Shown: piece by piece, positions 1 through 6,754 of the stretch | Layout of the letters: every line of letters begins with the position of its first letter | How positions within the stretch are numbered: position 1 is the first letter of the stretch | NCBI GenBank assembly: GCA_005778315.1 | Contig: SXOW01000121.1 | Coordinates: 1-7,760, forward strand | Direction of reading: 5' to 3' | Source: Acidobacteriota bacterium | Lineage (GTDB): Bacteria; Acidobacteriota; Vicinamibacteria; Vicinamibacterales; UBA8438 | DNA: 7,760 nucleotides | The notes under the pieces: generated by a model | Databases searched by the model: none | What the model was told of the DNA's origin: nothing | The model's input: the letters and a program-made list of their open reading frames with translations, nothing else | Position numbers and translations under genes: made by a program

Positions 1-35
1 ATGATGGAGAAGTTGCGGATGTAGCGTTGGTCCAT
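1..35 (-). CDS. lepA: Elongation factor 4 (LepA), N-terminal fragment cut by the window edge
   Basis: Reading leftward from an ATG at 35-33 gives M-D-Q-R-Y-I-R-N-F-S-I and then two bases of the next codon. This matches the usual LepA opening, MDQ(K/R)YIRNFSIIAHIDHGKST. The P-loop that would follow lies outside the window. LepA is a ribosome-associated translational GTPase, named elongation factor 4 for its proposed back-translocation role. The gene lies 31 bases downstream of citrate synthase on the same strand, so co-transcription is possible, but a TATAAT sits in the gap. No Shine-Dalgarno sequence is seen before this ATG. Only 11 residues are visible, but they are distinctive; another translational GTPase is the main alternative. 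Confidence 0.8.
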   Translation of the reverse strand, partial: MDQRYIRNFSI

Positions 36-47
36 GCAGGGACCGTC

Positions 48-53
48 ATTATA
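48..53 (-). promoter_or_regulatory. Candidate -10 box for lepA
   Basis: The minus strand reads TATAAT, a perfect match to the sigma-70 -10 consensus, in otherwise GC-rich sequence and within the short gtlA-to-lepA gap of 31 bases. Twelve bases separate it from the lepA ATG, so a start about 7 bases downstream would leave a leader of only about 6 bases. No good -35 hexamer is seen at 16-18 bases upstream, where the citrate synthase gene ends. A 5-bp inverted repeat (GGGAC at 39-43, GTCCC at 61-65) flanks the box. The hexamer is observed; promoter activity is inferred. Confidence 0.4.
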
Positions 54-66
54 GTCTGCCGTCCCG

Positions 67-1209
67 TCATGGTCGCCGATCCAATGGGAGGAACGTCTGC
101 GGATACTGGGGCCCCGTATAGTCGGCTCGCGGCCTGATCAGTCGATTGTTGGCGTACTGCTCGAGCACGTGGGCCGTCCACCCGGCGACACGGCTGACCG
201 CGAAGATCGGCGTGAACAGGTCGAGCGCAATGCCGAGAGTGTGATACGTGGACGCTGAATAGAAATCGACGTTTGCGGGAATACCCGTCTCGTCCAGCAT
301 CACGGTCTCAATCCGCTGGGACATGTCGAACCAGCGACGATTGTGTGCCTGCTCACCCAAGTCGCGCGACATCTGGCGAAGGTGGGTCGCCCGCGGGTCC
401 TCAGTCCGATACACGCGATGCCCAAAGCCAGGCACCTTCTTCTTGGCGGCCAGCATCTTGCGAATCGTCGCGTCCACGCGGTCGTCGTCGGCATCCTCAC
501 CGATCGCCAACAACAGCTTCATCACCTCGGCGTTGGCACCGCCGTGGAGTGGCCCTTTAAGCGTCGCCACACCAGCGACGATCGCGGAATGCAGATCAGT
601 GAGGGTGGCGGCGGCCACCCTGGCAGCGAACGTCGACGCGTTCAGCTCATGGTCAGCGTGGAGCGTCAACGCGACGTCAAACGCCCTTGTCGCGAGGGCG
701 CTGGGACGCTCGCCGGTCAAGACGTAGAGAAAATTGGCCGCGTGCCCAAGCACCGGGTCCGGTTCGATGACGCCTCCGCCAGCCGACAGTCGCCCCAGCG
801 TGGCCACGAGCGTCCCGATTTGCGCGGTCAGACGGACCGACTTCCGAAGCGCCGCCGCCGGTGAGTCGTCACCCGCGTCTGGATCGTAGTGCGCCAACGC
901 CGACACCAGGGTGCGCACCGCGTCCATCGCGTGCCCGTCTGGCAGCGAGCGCATCAAGCGGACGACGCCATCAGGCAGGGGCCGGGCCCGTGCAAATTCC
1001 GTGTGGAGATCACCCAGCTCCGCGCGCGTGGGCAACCGCAGATGCCAGAGCAGGTAGCACACCTCCTCGAAGGTGGCCTCCCGTGCCAGAACATGGATGT
1101 CGTACCCACAGTACGCAAGGACGCCACGTTCCCCGTCGAGGTAGCAGAGCTTGGATGAGGTTGCGACCACCCCCTCAAGTCCCGCCGCCGTTGTCATCTG
1201 GGTAGCCAT
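67..1209 (-). CDS. gltA: Citrate synthase, short (type I) form; 2-methylcitrate synthase possible
   Basis: This cytoplasmic enzyme condenses acetyl-CoA with oxaloacetate to give citrate, the entry step of the TCA cycle. The 380 residues fit the short dimeric class rather than the longer (about 430) proteobacterial hexameric type. The N-terminal LEGVVATSSKLCYLDGE and CGYDIHVLA stretches are typical of the short class. The expected catalytic residues are present: His222 in GPLHGGAN, His264 in the GFGHRVYRTEDPR signature, and Asp315 in NVDFYSA. The first ATG (1209-1207) is chosen. A second Met four codons in is possible, and neither has a strong Shine-Dalgarno sequence. The gene diverges from larB across a 187-base control region, and lepA follows 31 bases downstream. 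Short citrate synthases and 2-methylcitrate synthases are hard to separate by sequence. No prpB or prpD neighbour is visible, so citrate synthase is preferred. Confidence 0.93.
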   Translation of the reverse strand: MATQMTTAAGLEGVVATSSKLCYLDGERGVLAYCGYDIHVLAREATFEEVCYLLWHLRLPTRAELGDLHTEFARARPLPDGVVRLMRSLPDGHAMDAVRTLVSALAHYDPDAGDDSPAAALRKSVRLTAQIGTLVATLGRLSAGGGVIEPDPVLGHAANFLYVLTGERPSALATRAFDVALTLHADHELNASTFAARVAAATLTDLHSAIVAGVATLKGPLHGGANAEVMKLLLAIGEDADDDRVDATIRKMLAAKKKVPGFGHRVYRTEDPRATHLRQMSRDLGEQAHNRRWFDMSQRIETVMLDETGIPANVDFYSASTYHTLGIALDLFTPIFAVSRVAGWTAHVLEQYANNRLIRPRADYTGPQYPQTFLPLDRRP

Positions 1210-1260
1210 ATGTGTTCTCGTTCATCCCGACCCGCGACACTGTCGAGCGGGCTCGGATCC

Positions 1261-1283
1261 GTCGCGCGATCCGCACGCGCGAC
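1261..1283. repeat. Perfect 8-bp inverted repeat in the divergent promoter region
   Basis: GTCGCGCG at 1261-1268 is matched by its exact reverse complement CGCGCGAC at 1276-1283, around a 7-base centre. It lies 51 bases upstream of the citrate synthase start. If that gene is transcribed from the AT-rich patch near 1346-1351, the repeat is inside its 5' leader and could form a strong hairpin. It could instead be a dimeric regulator's operator. No T-run follows on either strand, so it does not look like an intrinsic terminator. The repeat is seen directly; its role is unknown, and CG-rich sequence raises the chance of coincidence. Confidence 0.5.
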
Positions 1284-1317
1284 CCTGACGTCGAGACGCC
1301 TGGTCGGACGCGCCGAG

Positions 1318-1330
1318 TCGGCCCGGCCGA
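1318..1330. repeat. Short inverted repeat upstream of the AT-rich promoter patch
   Basis: TCGGCC (1318-1323) and GGCCGA (1325-1330) are perfect 6-bp arms around a single C. The repeat would overlap the -35 area of a plus-strand promoter whose -10 is TAAGAT at 1345, so it could be an operator for larB. Short GC palindromes are common in DNA of this composition, so this is a weak call. Confidence 0.25.
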
Positions 1331-1344
1331 GGACCGAGCGTGTG

Positions 1345-1376
1345 TAAGATAGATCAGTTACCCGGCGCCGACACAA
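1345..1376. promoter_or_regulatory. Candidate divergent promoter patch for citrate synthase and larB
   Basis: This is the only AT-rich part of the 187-base divergent gap. On the plus strand TAAGAT (1345-1350) matches four of six -10 positions and would give larB a leader of about 40 bases, but no good -35 precedes it. On the minus strand TATCTT (1351-1346) also matches four of six, with TTGTGT (1376-1371) as a possible -35 at a long 19-base spacing. This would give citrate synthase a leader of about 130 bases that contains the 8-bp inverted repeat. The remainder of the gap shows nothing further. Confidence 0.3.
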
Positions 1377-1396
1377 CTGCCCCCCGAGACCTGAGT

Positions 1397-2167
1397 ATGC
1401 AACCGGAACCCCTCAAGACACTCCTCGAGGATGTGCGGAGTGGCGCGCTGGCGGTCGAAACGGCCAACACGAGGCTCGCTGAGCTCATGCGGGCGGCATC
1501 GGTCGAAGACATGGGCTTCGCCCGGATCGATCATCATCGGGCACTCCGCCAGGGATTCCCGGAGGTCGTGTTTGGTGAGGGCAAGACGCCCGACCAGGTG
1601 GCGCGCATCGCAGAGACCATCGTTCGCGCCGGACACCGCTTGCTGGTGACCCGGACCAACGCTGACGCTTACGCCGCGGTCCTCGACCGCGTCCCCGACG
1701 CCGTATTCCACGACCGCGCACGGATCGTCAGCCACGTGAGCCCCGGAGCGGCGGAATCGACGGGAAAAGGCACCATCCTGGTGGTGTCCGCCGGCACGTC
1801 GGATCAGCCTGTCGCCGAGGAGGCGGCGGTCACCGCCGAGGTGATGGGAAACCGGGTCGCGCGTCTGTACGACGTCGGTGTGGCCGGCCTGCATCGTCTT
1901 CTCGCGGAGCAGGCTCGTCTGGAAGCGGCACGCGTCGTCATCGTCGTGGCCGGCATGGACGGGGCGCTGGCGAGCGTCGTCGGCGGTCTCGTTTCGGTCC
2001 CGGTCGTCGCCGTGCCGACAAGTATTGGGTACGGTGCCAGCTTCGGCGGCGTCGCCGCGCTCCTGGCCATGCTCAACAGTTGCGCAACCGGGGTTGCGGT
2101 CGTCAACATCGACAACGGATTCGGAGCCGCGGCGGTGGCCAGCCGATTCAACCACGGCGACCGCTAG
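1397..2167 (+). CDS. larB: LarB-family protein: nickel pincer cofactor biosynthesis (AIR carboxylase-like)
   Basis: Characterised LarB carboxylates the pyridinium ring of nicotinic acid adenine dinucleotide and cleaves its phosphoanhydride. This is the first step to the nickel-pincer nucleotide used by lactate racemase and related enzymes. The 256-residue protein has the family's N-terminal stretch (DMGFARIDHHRALRQGFPEVVFG, split here as DMGFARID and HHRALRQGFPEVVFG) and a PurE-like domain. The latter includes SAGTSDQPVAEEA from Ser131, VVVAGMDGALASVVGGL, VPTSIGYGASFGG, and LNSCATGVAVVNIDNGFGA near the C-terminus. Cys229 in the NSCA motif aligns with the cysteine reported to form a covalent adduct with the pyridine ring. 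The frame is open from a GTG at 1340, but family homology begins just after ATG 1397, which is preferred. No clear Shine-Dalgarno sequence is seen. No larC, larE or racemase gene lies in the window, so the client enzyme is unknown. Confidence 0.9.
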   Translation: MQPEPLKTLLEDVRSGALAVETANTRLAELMRAASVEDMGFARIDHHRALRQGFPEVVFGEGKTPDQVARIAETIVRAGHRLLVTRTNADAYAAVLDRVPDAVFHDRARIVSHVSPGAAESTGKGTILVVSAGTSDQPVAEEAAVTAEVMGNRVARLYDVGVAGLHRLLAEQARLEAARVVIVVAGMDGALASVVGGLVSVPVVAVPTSIGYGASFGGVAALLAMLNSCATGVAVVNIDNGFGAAAVASRFNHGDR

Positions 2168-2268
2168 TCTCGGGTGCCCAGCACCGAAGCGGCGGTCCCG
2201 GTCGTACGCGGAATCCCGGGCGGCCCCCTCCGCAGCGAAGCAGGTGTCGCGGCCGGGTCCGAGCGCAG

Positions 2269-2305
2269 TTGAGCGTGGCTCGGCGCGCGTGGTATTTCTT
2301 ATACT
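2269..2305 (+). promoter_or_regulatory. Candidate promoter for the mutS2-dnaG-rpoD block
   Basis: The 284-base gap between larB and mutS2 contains one AT-rich island. TATACT (2300-2305) matches five of six -10 positions but lacks a well-spaced -35. Alternatively, TTGAGC (2269-2274, four of six) stands 18 bases before TATTTC (2293-2298), which carries a TG one base upstream in the extended -10 position. Either choice gives mutS2 a leader of roughly 140 bases. No other promoter-like site was seen in the gap. The elements are observed; their function is inferred. Confidence 0.35.
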
Positions 2306-2358
2306 TCGGTTGCCCGGGTGAGCGTCTGAGGAGTTCACGGAGAGCCGAACACCCGAAC

Positions 2359-2384
2359 GACGACGTCGTGGGCGCGGCGTCGTC
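2359..2384 (+). repeat. Leader hairpin / palindrome upstream of mutS2
   Basis: GACGACG (2359-2365) pairs perfectly with CGTCGTC (2378-2384) across a 12-base loop. The left arm also lies in a perfect 10-bp palindrome, ACGACGTCGT, at 2360-2369, so two alternative pairings exist. It falls between the candidate promoter at 2269-2305 and the mutS2 start. No T-run follows, so it is not an intrinsic terminator. It may be a leader structure or an operator, or simply GC-rich coincidence. Confidence 0.3.
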
Positions 2385-2451
2385 CATATTTCACATCTGC
2401 CACAGCGCCAGCCTGCGGCCTGGCGAGGCGACCGGCATCCTGCCGACTTCG

Positions 2452-4908
2452 ATGCAGACAGAAGTCTTCCGGACCCTCGAATTCGACCGGATTGTCGAGG
2501 CCGTGGTGACGTGCGCTTTGACGCCACTTGGAGCAGAGGCCTTGGCGCGACTGCGGCCGCTCACCGACCCACGGGCGGTACGAGCGGCCCAGGCGGAGAC
2601 CACCGAGGCCGTGCGGTTCGTGGCCGCGAACGGGCCCATGACGCTCGAGGCGCCACCGCAGTTGGACAAGACCCTTGCGGCACTGGCGATCGAGGCTCAA
2701 CCGCTGGAACCGACTCAACTGCTGACGCTCGCCACCTTTCTTGGCTCTGTCCAACGCGTCTGCCGTTCGGTGACGACCGCGACTGGTGGACCGTACCCTG
2801 CGCTGTCGGCGATTGTCCGCGGCGTCGCCACCTGGGACCACGAGTGCGCGGAGGTGCGCACGAAGATTGACGCGTCCGGGGCCGTCGCCGATGACGCGAG
2901 TTTGGAGCTCAAGACCATTCGGAGTCGTCTTCGGAAGCAGCGCCACCGCCTGCGAGGCAACCTCGAGGCCTATCTGCGAGGCCGCGAGACTGCGCGGTAT
3001 CTGCAGGAACAGGTGGTGAGCGAACGCAACGGGCGTTTTGTGCTGGTGGTGCGGGCTGAGCATCGTACGGCCATCCCCGGAATCGTGCACGGCGCCTCGT
3101 CGAGTGGCGCGAGTCTATTTCTCGAGCCGCTCAGCACGGTCGACATCAACAACGAGATCGTGGCGCTGGACGAGCAAGAACGCGCCGAAGTCCGTCGTGT
3201 GCTCGTGTTGCTCTCGACGGCATTCCGACACCGTGCCCTTGACTTGAGTCGCACACTCCGGGTGGCGACAGACCTCGACGTGCGGCAAGCCCGGGCGGCG
3301 TTCGCGGGTGTCGTGGGCGGCGTGGAAGCCACCGTAGGCGACGACGAGTCGTTGGAGCTTCGCGACGCGAGACACCCGCTGTTGATGCCCAGCGTCACCC
3401 GGCGACTGGGGATCGCGACCGACACCGATGACCGTCTCGAACCGGTGCCGGTCGATATCATCATGACCCCACCCACACGGGCGCTCGTGATCACCGGGCC
3501 GAATACGGGTGGCAAGACGGTGGCGCTGAAGACGGCTGGGCTACTCTCGCTGATGGCTCAAGCCGGGCTCCACATCTCCGCGGCCGCAGGGGCTCGGGTG
3601 CCCGTGTTCCGATCGGTATTCGCAGATATCGGCGACGAACAGTCCATCGCCGCTAGCCTCAGCACGTTCTCTGGTCATGTCACCAACATCGTCAACATGG
3701 ACCGGTGTCTCTCCGTGCCAAGTCTGATTCTGCTGGACGAAGTTGGCGCGGGCACCGACCCGATCGAGGGCGGCGCGTTGGGGTGTGCGGTCGTGGAGCA
3801 CTTTCGACAGCGTGGCGCCCACGTCGTTGTCACCACCCATGACGACGCCCTCAAATCGTACGCGGCCACCACCCCGGGGGTTGCGTGTGCGGCGTTCGGG
3901 TTCAACCCGGAGACGTTCGCGCCCACCTATCGGCTGGTCTACGGCTCGGCCGGCCGCAGTCTTGCGCTGGAAATCGCGGGCCGGCTGGGACTCGACCCGC
4001 ACATCATTGCCGCCGCCGCGGCCCTACGGAGCGTGCGGGAGTCGCAGCTGGCCGACCACCTCGCCCGGCTCGACGAAGACCGTCATCGGCTCGACCGACA
4101 AGCACGCGAACTGGACCAACGTCAGGTGGAACAGGCGGCGCTCCTCTCCCGCTTGCAGGCGCGGGAGACTGACCTGGACCGGCGCGAGCGTGCCAGCCGC
4201 GCCGGCGGCAATCAATCGCTTGACCAGCGTGTTCGAGCCGCTCGGGAGGAAGTCGACGAGGTCGTCCGATCGCTCCGAGAACGCGCCGCTGCCCTGGAAC
4301 GGGTTGCGGCCGAAAAAGCCGGCCGACACGAAACGCCCCTGTCTACCGGCGACAGCGGAGCATTGCGCGCGGCGGCCCAAGCGGCGCTTGACACGATCGC
4401 CGAGCCGTTTCGGCCACCCGTACCGGCGGCTACCTCGGCCACCGGCGGCAGGCCCATCCAGATTGCTCGGGGCGTCAGGGTCACGGTGTCGACATTGGGC
4501 GTCGACGGGGAGGTCCTTTCGTGCCATGGCACTGAGGCGGAAGTCGAGGTTCGCGGAAAACGGGTGCGGGTGCCACTGCATACGCTGACGACGGGTGTCG
4601 CCAGACCAGTGGCCGAGACGCCACGCAACCGGGTCAATATTCACGTCAACGAACCCGCTGGCCGGCTGGACGAGCTCAATCTGATCGGCAGCCGGGTCGA
4701 CGACGCGTTGGAACGCGTAGGAAAGCATCTGGACCAGGCGGCGATGGGTGAGGCACGGGTCGTGCGATTCATTCACGGGCACGGCAGCGGACAACTTCGG
4801 AGAGCAATCGCGGAGTTTCTTCGCGCGCATCCGCTCGTCATCCGATTCTCGTCGGCAGCTCCCGAGGACGGTGGCAGGGCCATCACCTGCGCTGAATTGA
4901 AGGACTGA
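2452..4908 (+). CDS. mutS2: MutS2 family ATPase with C-terminal Smr domain
   Basis: MutS2 proteins act on branched DNA (suppression of homologous recombination) and, in Bacillus, on collided ribosomes; they are not part of MutL-dependent mismatch repair. The 818 residues keep the full layout: an N-terminal core beginning RTLEFDRIVE; a MutS-type ATPase with Walker A GPNTGGKT (349-356), STFSGH (404-409), Walker B LILLDEVGAGTDP (425-437) and the TTHDDALKSYA segment with His463; a charged coiled coil (about 529-623); a small KOW-like segment (about 674-712); and an Smr domain (about 738-818) with HGHGSG at 775-780. The Smr motif usually written LDLR/LDLH is LNLI here (742-745). The frame is open upstream into larB, but homology starts at ATG 2452, so that start is used; no Shine-Dalgarno sequence supports it. 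dnaG follows after 12 bases. Confidence 0.95.
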   Translation: MQTEVFRTLEFDRIVEAVVTCALTPLGAEALARLRPLTDPRAVRAAQAETTEAVRFVAANGPMTLEAPPQLDKTLAALAIEAQPLEPTQLLTLATFLGSVQRVCRSVTTATGGPYPALSAIVRGVATWDHECAEVRTKIDASGAVADDASLELKTIRSRLRKQRHRLRGNLEAYLRGRETARYLQEQVVSERNGRFVLVVRAEHRTAIPGIVHGASSSGASLFLEPLSTVDINNEIVALDEQERAEVRRVLVLLSTAFRHRALDLSRTLRVATDLDVRQARAAFAGVVGGVEATVGDDESLELRDARHPLLMPSVTRRLGIATDTDDRLEPVPVDIIMTPPTRALVITGPNTGGKTVALKTAGLLSLMAQAGLHISAAAGARVPVFRSVFADIGDEQSIAASLSTFSGHVTNIVNMDRCLSVPSLILLDEVGAGTDPIEGGALGCAVVEHFRQRGAHVVVTTHDDALKSYAATTPGVACAAFGFNPETFAPTYRLVYGSAGRSLALEIAGRLGLDPHIIAAAAALRSVRESQLADHLARLDEDRHRLDRQARELDQRQVEQAALLSRLQARETDLDRRERASRAGGNQSLDQRVRAAREEVDEVVRSLRERAAALERVAAEKAGRHETPLSTGDSGALRAAAQAALDTIAEPFRPPVPAATSATGGRPIQIARGVRVTVSTLGVDGEVLSCHGTEAEVEVRGKRVRVPLHTLTTGVARPVAETPRNRVNIHVNEPAGRLDELNLIGSRVDDALERVGKHLDQAAMGEARVVRFIHGHGSGQLRRAIAEFLRAHPLVIRFSSAAPEDGGRAITCAELKD

Positions 4909-4920
4909 GCGGCACACGAC

Positions 4921-6687
4921 ATGGGCCTCTTTCCCCAAACGTTCATTGACGACCTGAAAGCCCAGGCCGACATTGTGCAAGTGGTGCAGGACTACGTGCC
5001 GCTGAAGCGCGCCGGGTCCAGCTTCCGGGGACTCTGTCCGTTCCATTCGGAGAAGACGCCGTCCTTCCATGTCCACGCCGACAAGGGGTTCTTTCACTGT
5101 TTCGGCTGTGACACCGGCGGAGACGTGCTCAAGTTCTTGGAGCTCCAGGAAAAACTCGGCTTCCAGGACGCGGTGCGACACCTGGCCCAACGTTTTGGCG
5201 TGCCGGTGCCCGAACCTGCAACCGATGAGGATGCGGCGGCAGAAGCTGAACGCGAAGCCCTGCTTACCGCGCATGAAGCGGCGTCCGCTTTCTTCCAGGA
5301 ACAACTCGGTGGCCCCAGCGGCCGCCAGGCACGAGAGCACCTCGACGGGCGCGGCGTGACGAGCGAGACCATCGCGAGGCTCGGGCTCGGCTTCGCACCA
5401 CCACACGGCGACAGCCTCCTGGCCCACCTCCGAGGTCGAGGGTATGCCGACGCCATGCTCGTCCGGAGTGGCCTCGCAGTCGCCCGCGAGGGCCGGCCAC
5501 TGGCCGATCGGTTTCGTAATCGCCTCATGGTACCGATCGCGCGTGACACCGGGTCCGTCGTCGCGTTCGGCGCGCGCGCCCTTCAGAAGGACCAACAACC
5601 GAAATACCTGAATTCCCCTGAAACCGCGATTTATTCGAAGTCTCGGACGTTGTATGGGCTGCACGTGTCGAAAGCCGCGATCCGCCAGGCGGGCTACGCC
5701 GTCCTTGTCGAGGGCTACTTCGACCTGGCCCAAGCCGTGCAAGCGGGCGTCGAGAATGTGGTGGCCTCCTGCGGCACCGCGGTGAACGAGCAGCAGGTGC
5801 GATTGCTCAAACGGTTCACATCCAAGGTCGTCGTGAGCTTTGACCCCGACCCCGCCGGGGCCACCGCCGCCGCACGATCCGGCGAGCTATTGCTCGCGGA
5901 GGGCATGCAGGTCAACGTCGCCACGTTGGACGACGGGGAGGACCCGGACAGCTGCATCCAGAAACACGGGGCCGCGCGCTTTGTCGAAAAACTACGCACT
6001 TCCAGTCCATATCTGGAATACTTATTGGATCGGGAAGTAGCGCAGCATGACCTGACGCGAGGCGACCATCGTCGGGATTTCCTGAATCGGATGCTACACG
6101 TAGCGGCGCGAATCCCGGATGCCCCGACGCGGGACCTCTTCGCCGACAGGCTCGCGCATCAGACCGGCGTGCTCGAAGAGGTCGTTCGTACCGAGATTCG
6201 CAAAGCGGCGGTGGAACGCCGAACCACGCTCGATGAGCCGCAGGGTTCGACCGTACGTCGGACGCTGAAAGCCGCGGAGAAGGGGCTCATCTGGGCGCTT
6301 GTCCGCGACACCCAAGAGGCCTTGGCGGTCATCGAGGGGTTGGACGATGAGGACTTGGCCGGGTTGGCGACGGGGCCGATTCTCAGCACGGCGCGTTCGT
6401 TGGTCGGGTGGCCGGCCGACACCGTTCTCGACACGCTCCGCGAGCGGTTGAGTCCGGAAGAAGCCACGTGGATCGCCCGTGTCGCTGAGGCCAGGGGCGC
6501 GGTGGCCTCAGCGCGCGATTGTGGGGACGCGCTCAAACGACTCGGTTGCGAGCGCTTGCGCGCGACGCTCCAACACGAGATTGACCGATGCCAGCACCTT
6601 GCTACACCGTCGGCATTGGCGGAGATTGACCTGCTGTTGCAGAAGAAGCAAGCGCTCTTGACGAAGCTCGAATCACTACGATCGTGA
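4921..6687 (+). CDS. dnaG: DNA primase DnaG
   Basis: DnaG synthesises RNA primers at the replication fork together with the DnaB helicase. The protein is 588 residues, normal for the family. An N-terminal CHC2 zinc-binding domain carries Cys39, His42, Cys60 and Cys63 (CPFH...HCFGC). The polymerase domain includes FRNRLMVPI (from 198) and PKYLNSPET (from 227). The TOPRIM core has Glu264 in VEGYFDLAQA and the metal-binding pair Asp308/Asp310 in SFDPDPAG, a common variant of the DGDxAG motif. The C-terminal part is divergent and helical, ending in LLLQKKQALLTKLESL, as expected for the helicase-interaction domain. The start ATG opens directly into the conserved PQTFIDDLKAQADIVQVV stretch. Only a poorly spaced AAGGA precedes it (inside the mutS2 end), so coupling to mutS2 translation is plausible. 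rpoD follows after 67 bases. Confidence 0.97.
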   Translation: MGLFPQTFIDDLKAQADIVQVVQDYVPLKRAGSSFRGLCPFHSEKTPSFHVHADKGFFHCFGCDTGGDVLKFLELQEKLGFQDAVRHLAQRFGVPVPEPATDEDAAAEAEREALLTAHEAASAFFQEQLGGPSGRQAREHLDGRGVTSETIARLGLGFAPPHGDSLLAHLRGRGYADAMLVRSGLAVAREGRPLADRFRNRLMVPIARDTGSVVAFGARALQKDQQPKYLNSPETAIYSKSRTLYGLHVSKAAIRQAGYAVLVEGYFDLAQAVQAGVENVVASCGTAVNEQQVRLLKRFTSKVVVSFDPDPAGATAAARSGELLLAEGMQVNVATLDDGEDPDSCIQKHGAARFVEKLRTSSPYLEYLLDREVAQHDLTRGDHRRDFLNRMLHVAARIPDAPTRDLFADRLAHQTGVLEEVVRTEIRKAAVERRTTLDEPQGSTVRRTLKAAEKGLIWALVRDTQEALAVIEGLDDEDLAGLATGPILSTARSLVGWPADTVLDTLRERLSPEEATWIARVAEARGAVASARDCGDALKRLGCERLRATLQHEIDRCQHLATPSALAEIDLLLQKKQALLTKLESLRS

Positions 6688-6740
6688 CCACCGGACGTAT
6701 CCGCCGCCGTCACCCCCAGGGGGATGGCCGCGGGTCCGCC

Positions 6741-6747
6741 GAGGAGG
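6741..6747 (+). promoter_or_regulatory. Strong Shine-Dalgarno sequence that decides the rpoD start
   Basis: GAGGAGG ends 7 bases before a TTG codon at 6755. It is the only strong ribosome-binding site in the window. It fixes the start of rpoD at TTG, because no ATG or GTG in the same frame lies at a suitable distance and the sigma-70 region 1.1 homology begins at once after this codon. Confidence 0.8.
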
Positions 6748-6754
6748 AACGCTC

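Noticed and set aside
1340..1396. Earlier GTG start for larB
   Set aside because: It would place the start inside the candidate -10 region, adds 19 residues without homology, and has no ribosome-binding site.
2173..2185. GGTGC-CCA-GCACC hairpin just after the larB stop as an intrinsic terminator
   Set aside because: The stem has only 5 bp and no T-run follows; it may aid termination but cannot be supported.
2080..2451. N-terminal extension of mutS2 by 124 codons
   Set aside because: The extension overlaps the larB end, is Arg-rich and has no family homology; MutS2 homology starts at ATG 2452.
1358..2527. Open frame of 389 codons on the minus strand opposite larB and the mutS2 leader
   Set aside because: It is antisense to larB, with low-complexity Arg/Gly-rich translation and no recognisable domain.
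4024..5742. Open frame of 572 codons on the minus strand across the end of mutS2 and much of dnaG
   Set aside because: It is antisense to two unmistakable conserved genes, crosses their junction and resembles no known family; GC-rich codon bias readily keeps antisense frames open.
6581..6608. Internal rpoD promoter in the end of dnaG (TTGACC, then TACACC after 16 bases)
   Set aside because: The -10 matches only three of six positions and the site lies in conserved-length coding sequence; other TTGAC matches nearby (6626, 6658) have no usable -10.
6713..6723. CCCCC-A-GGGGG as a terminator between dnaG and rpoD
   Set aside because: Only four base pairs remain once a 3-base loop is allowed, and no T-run follows.
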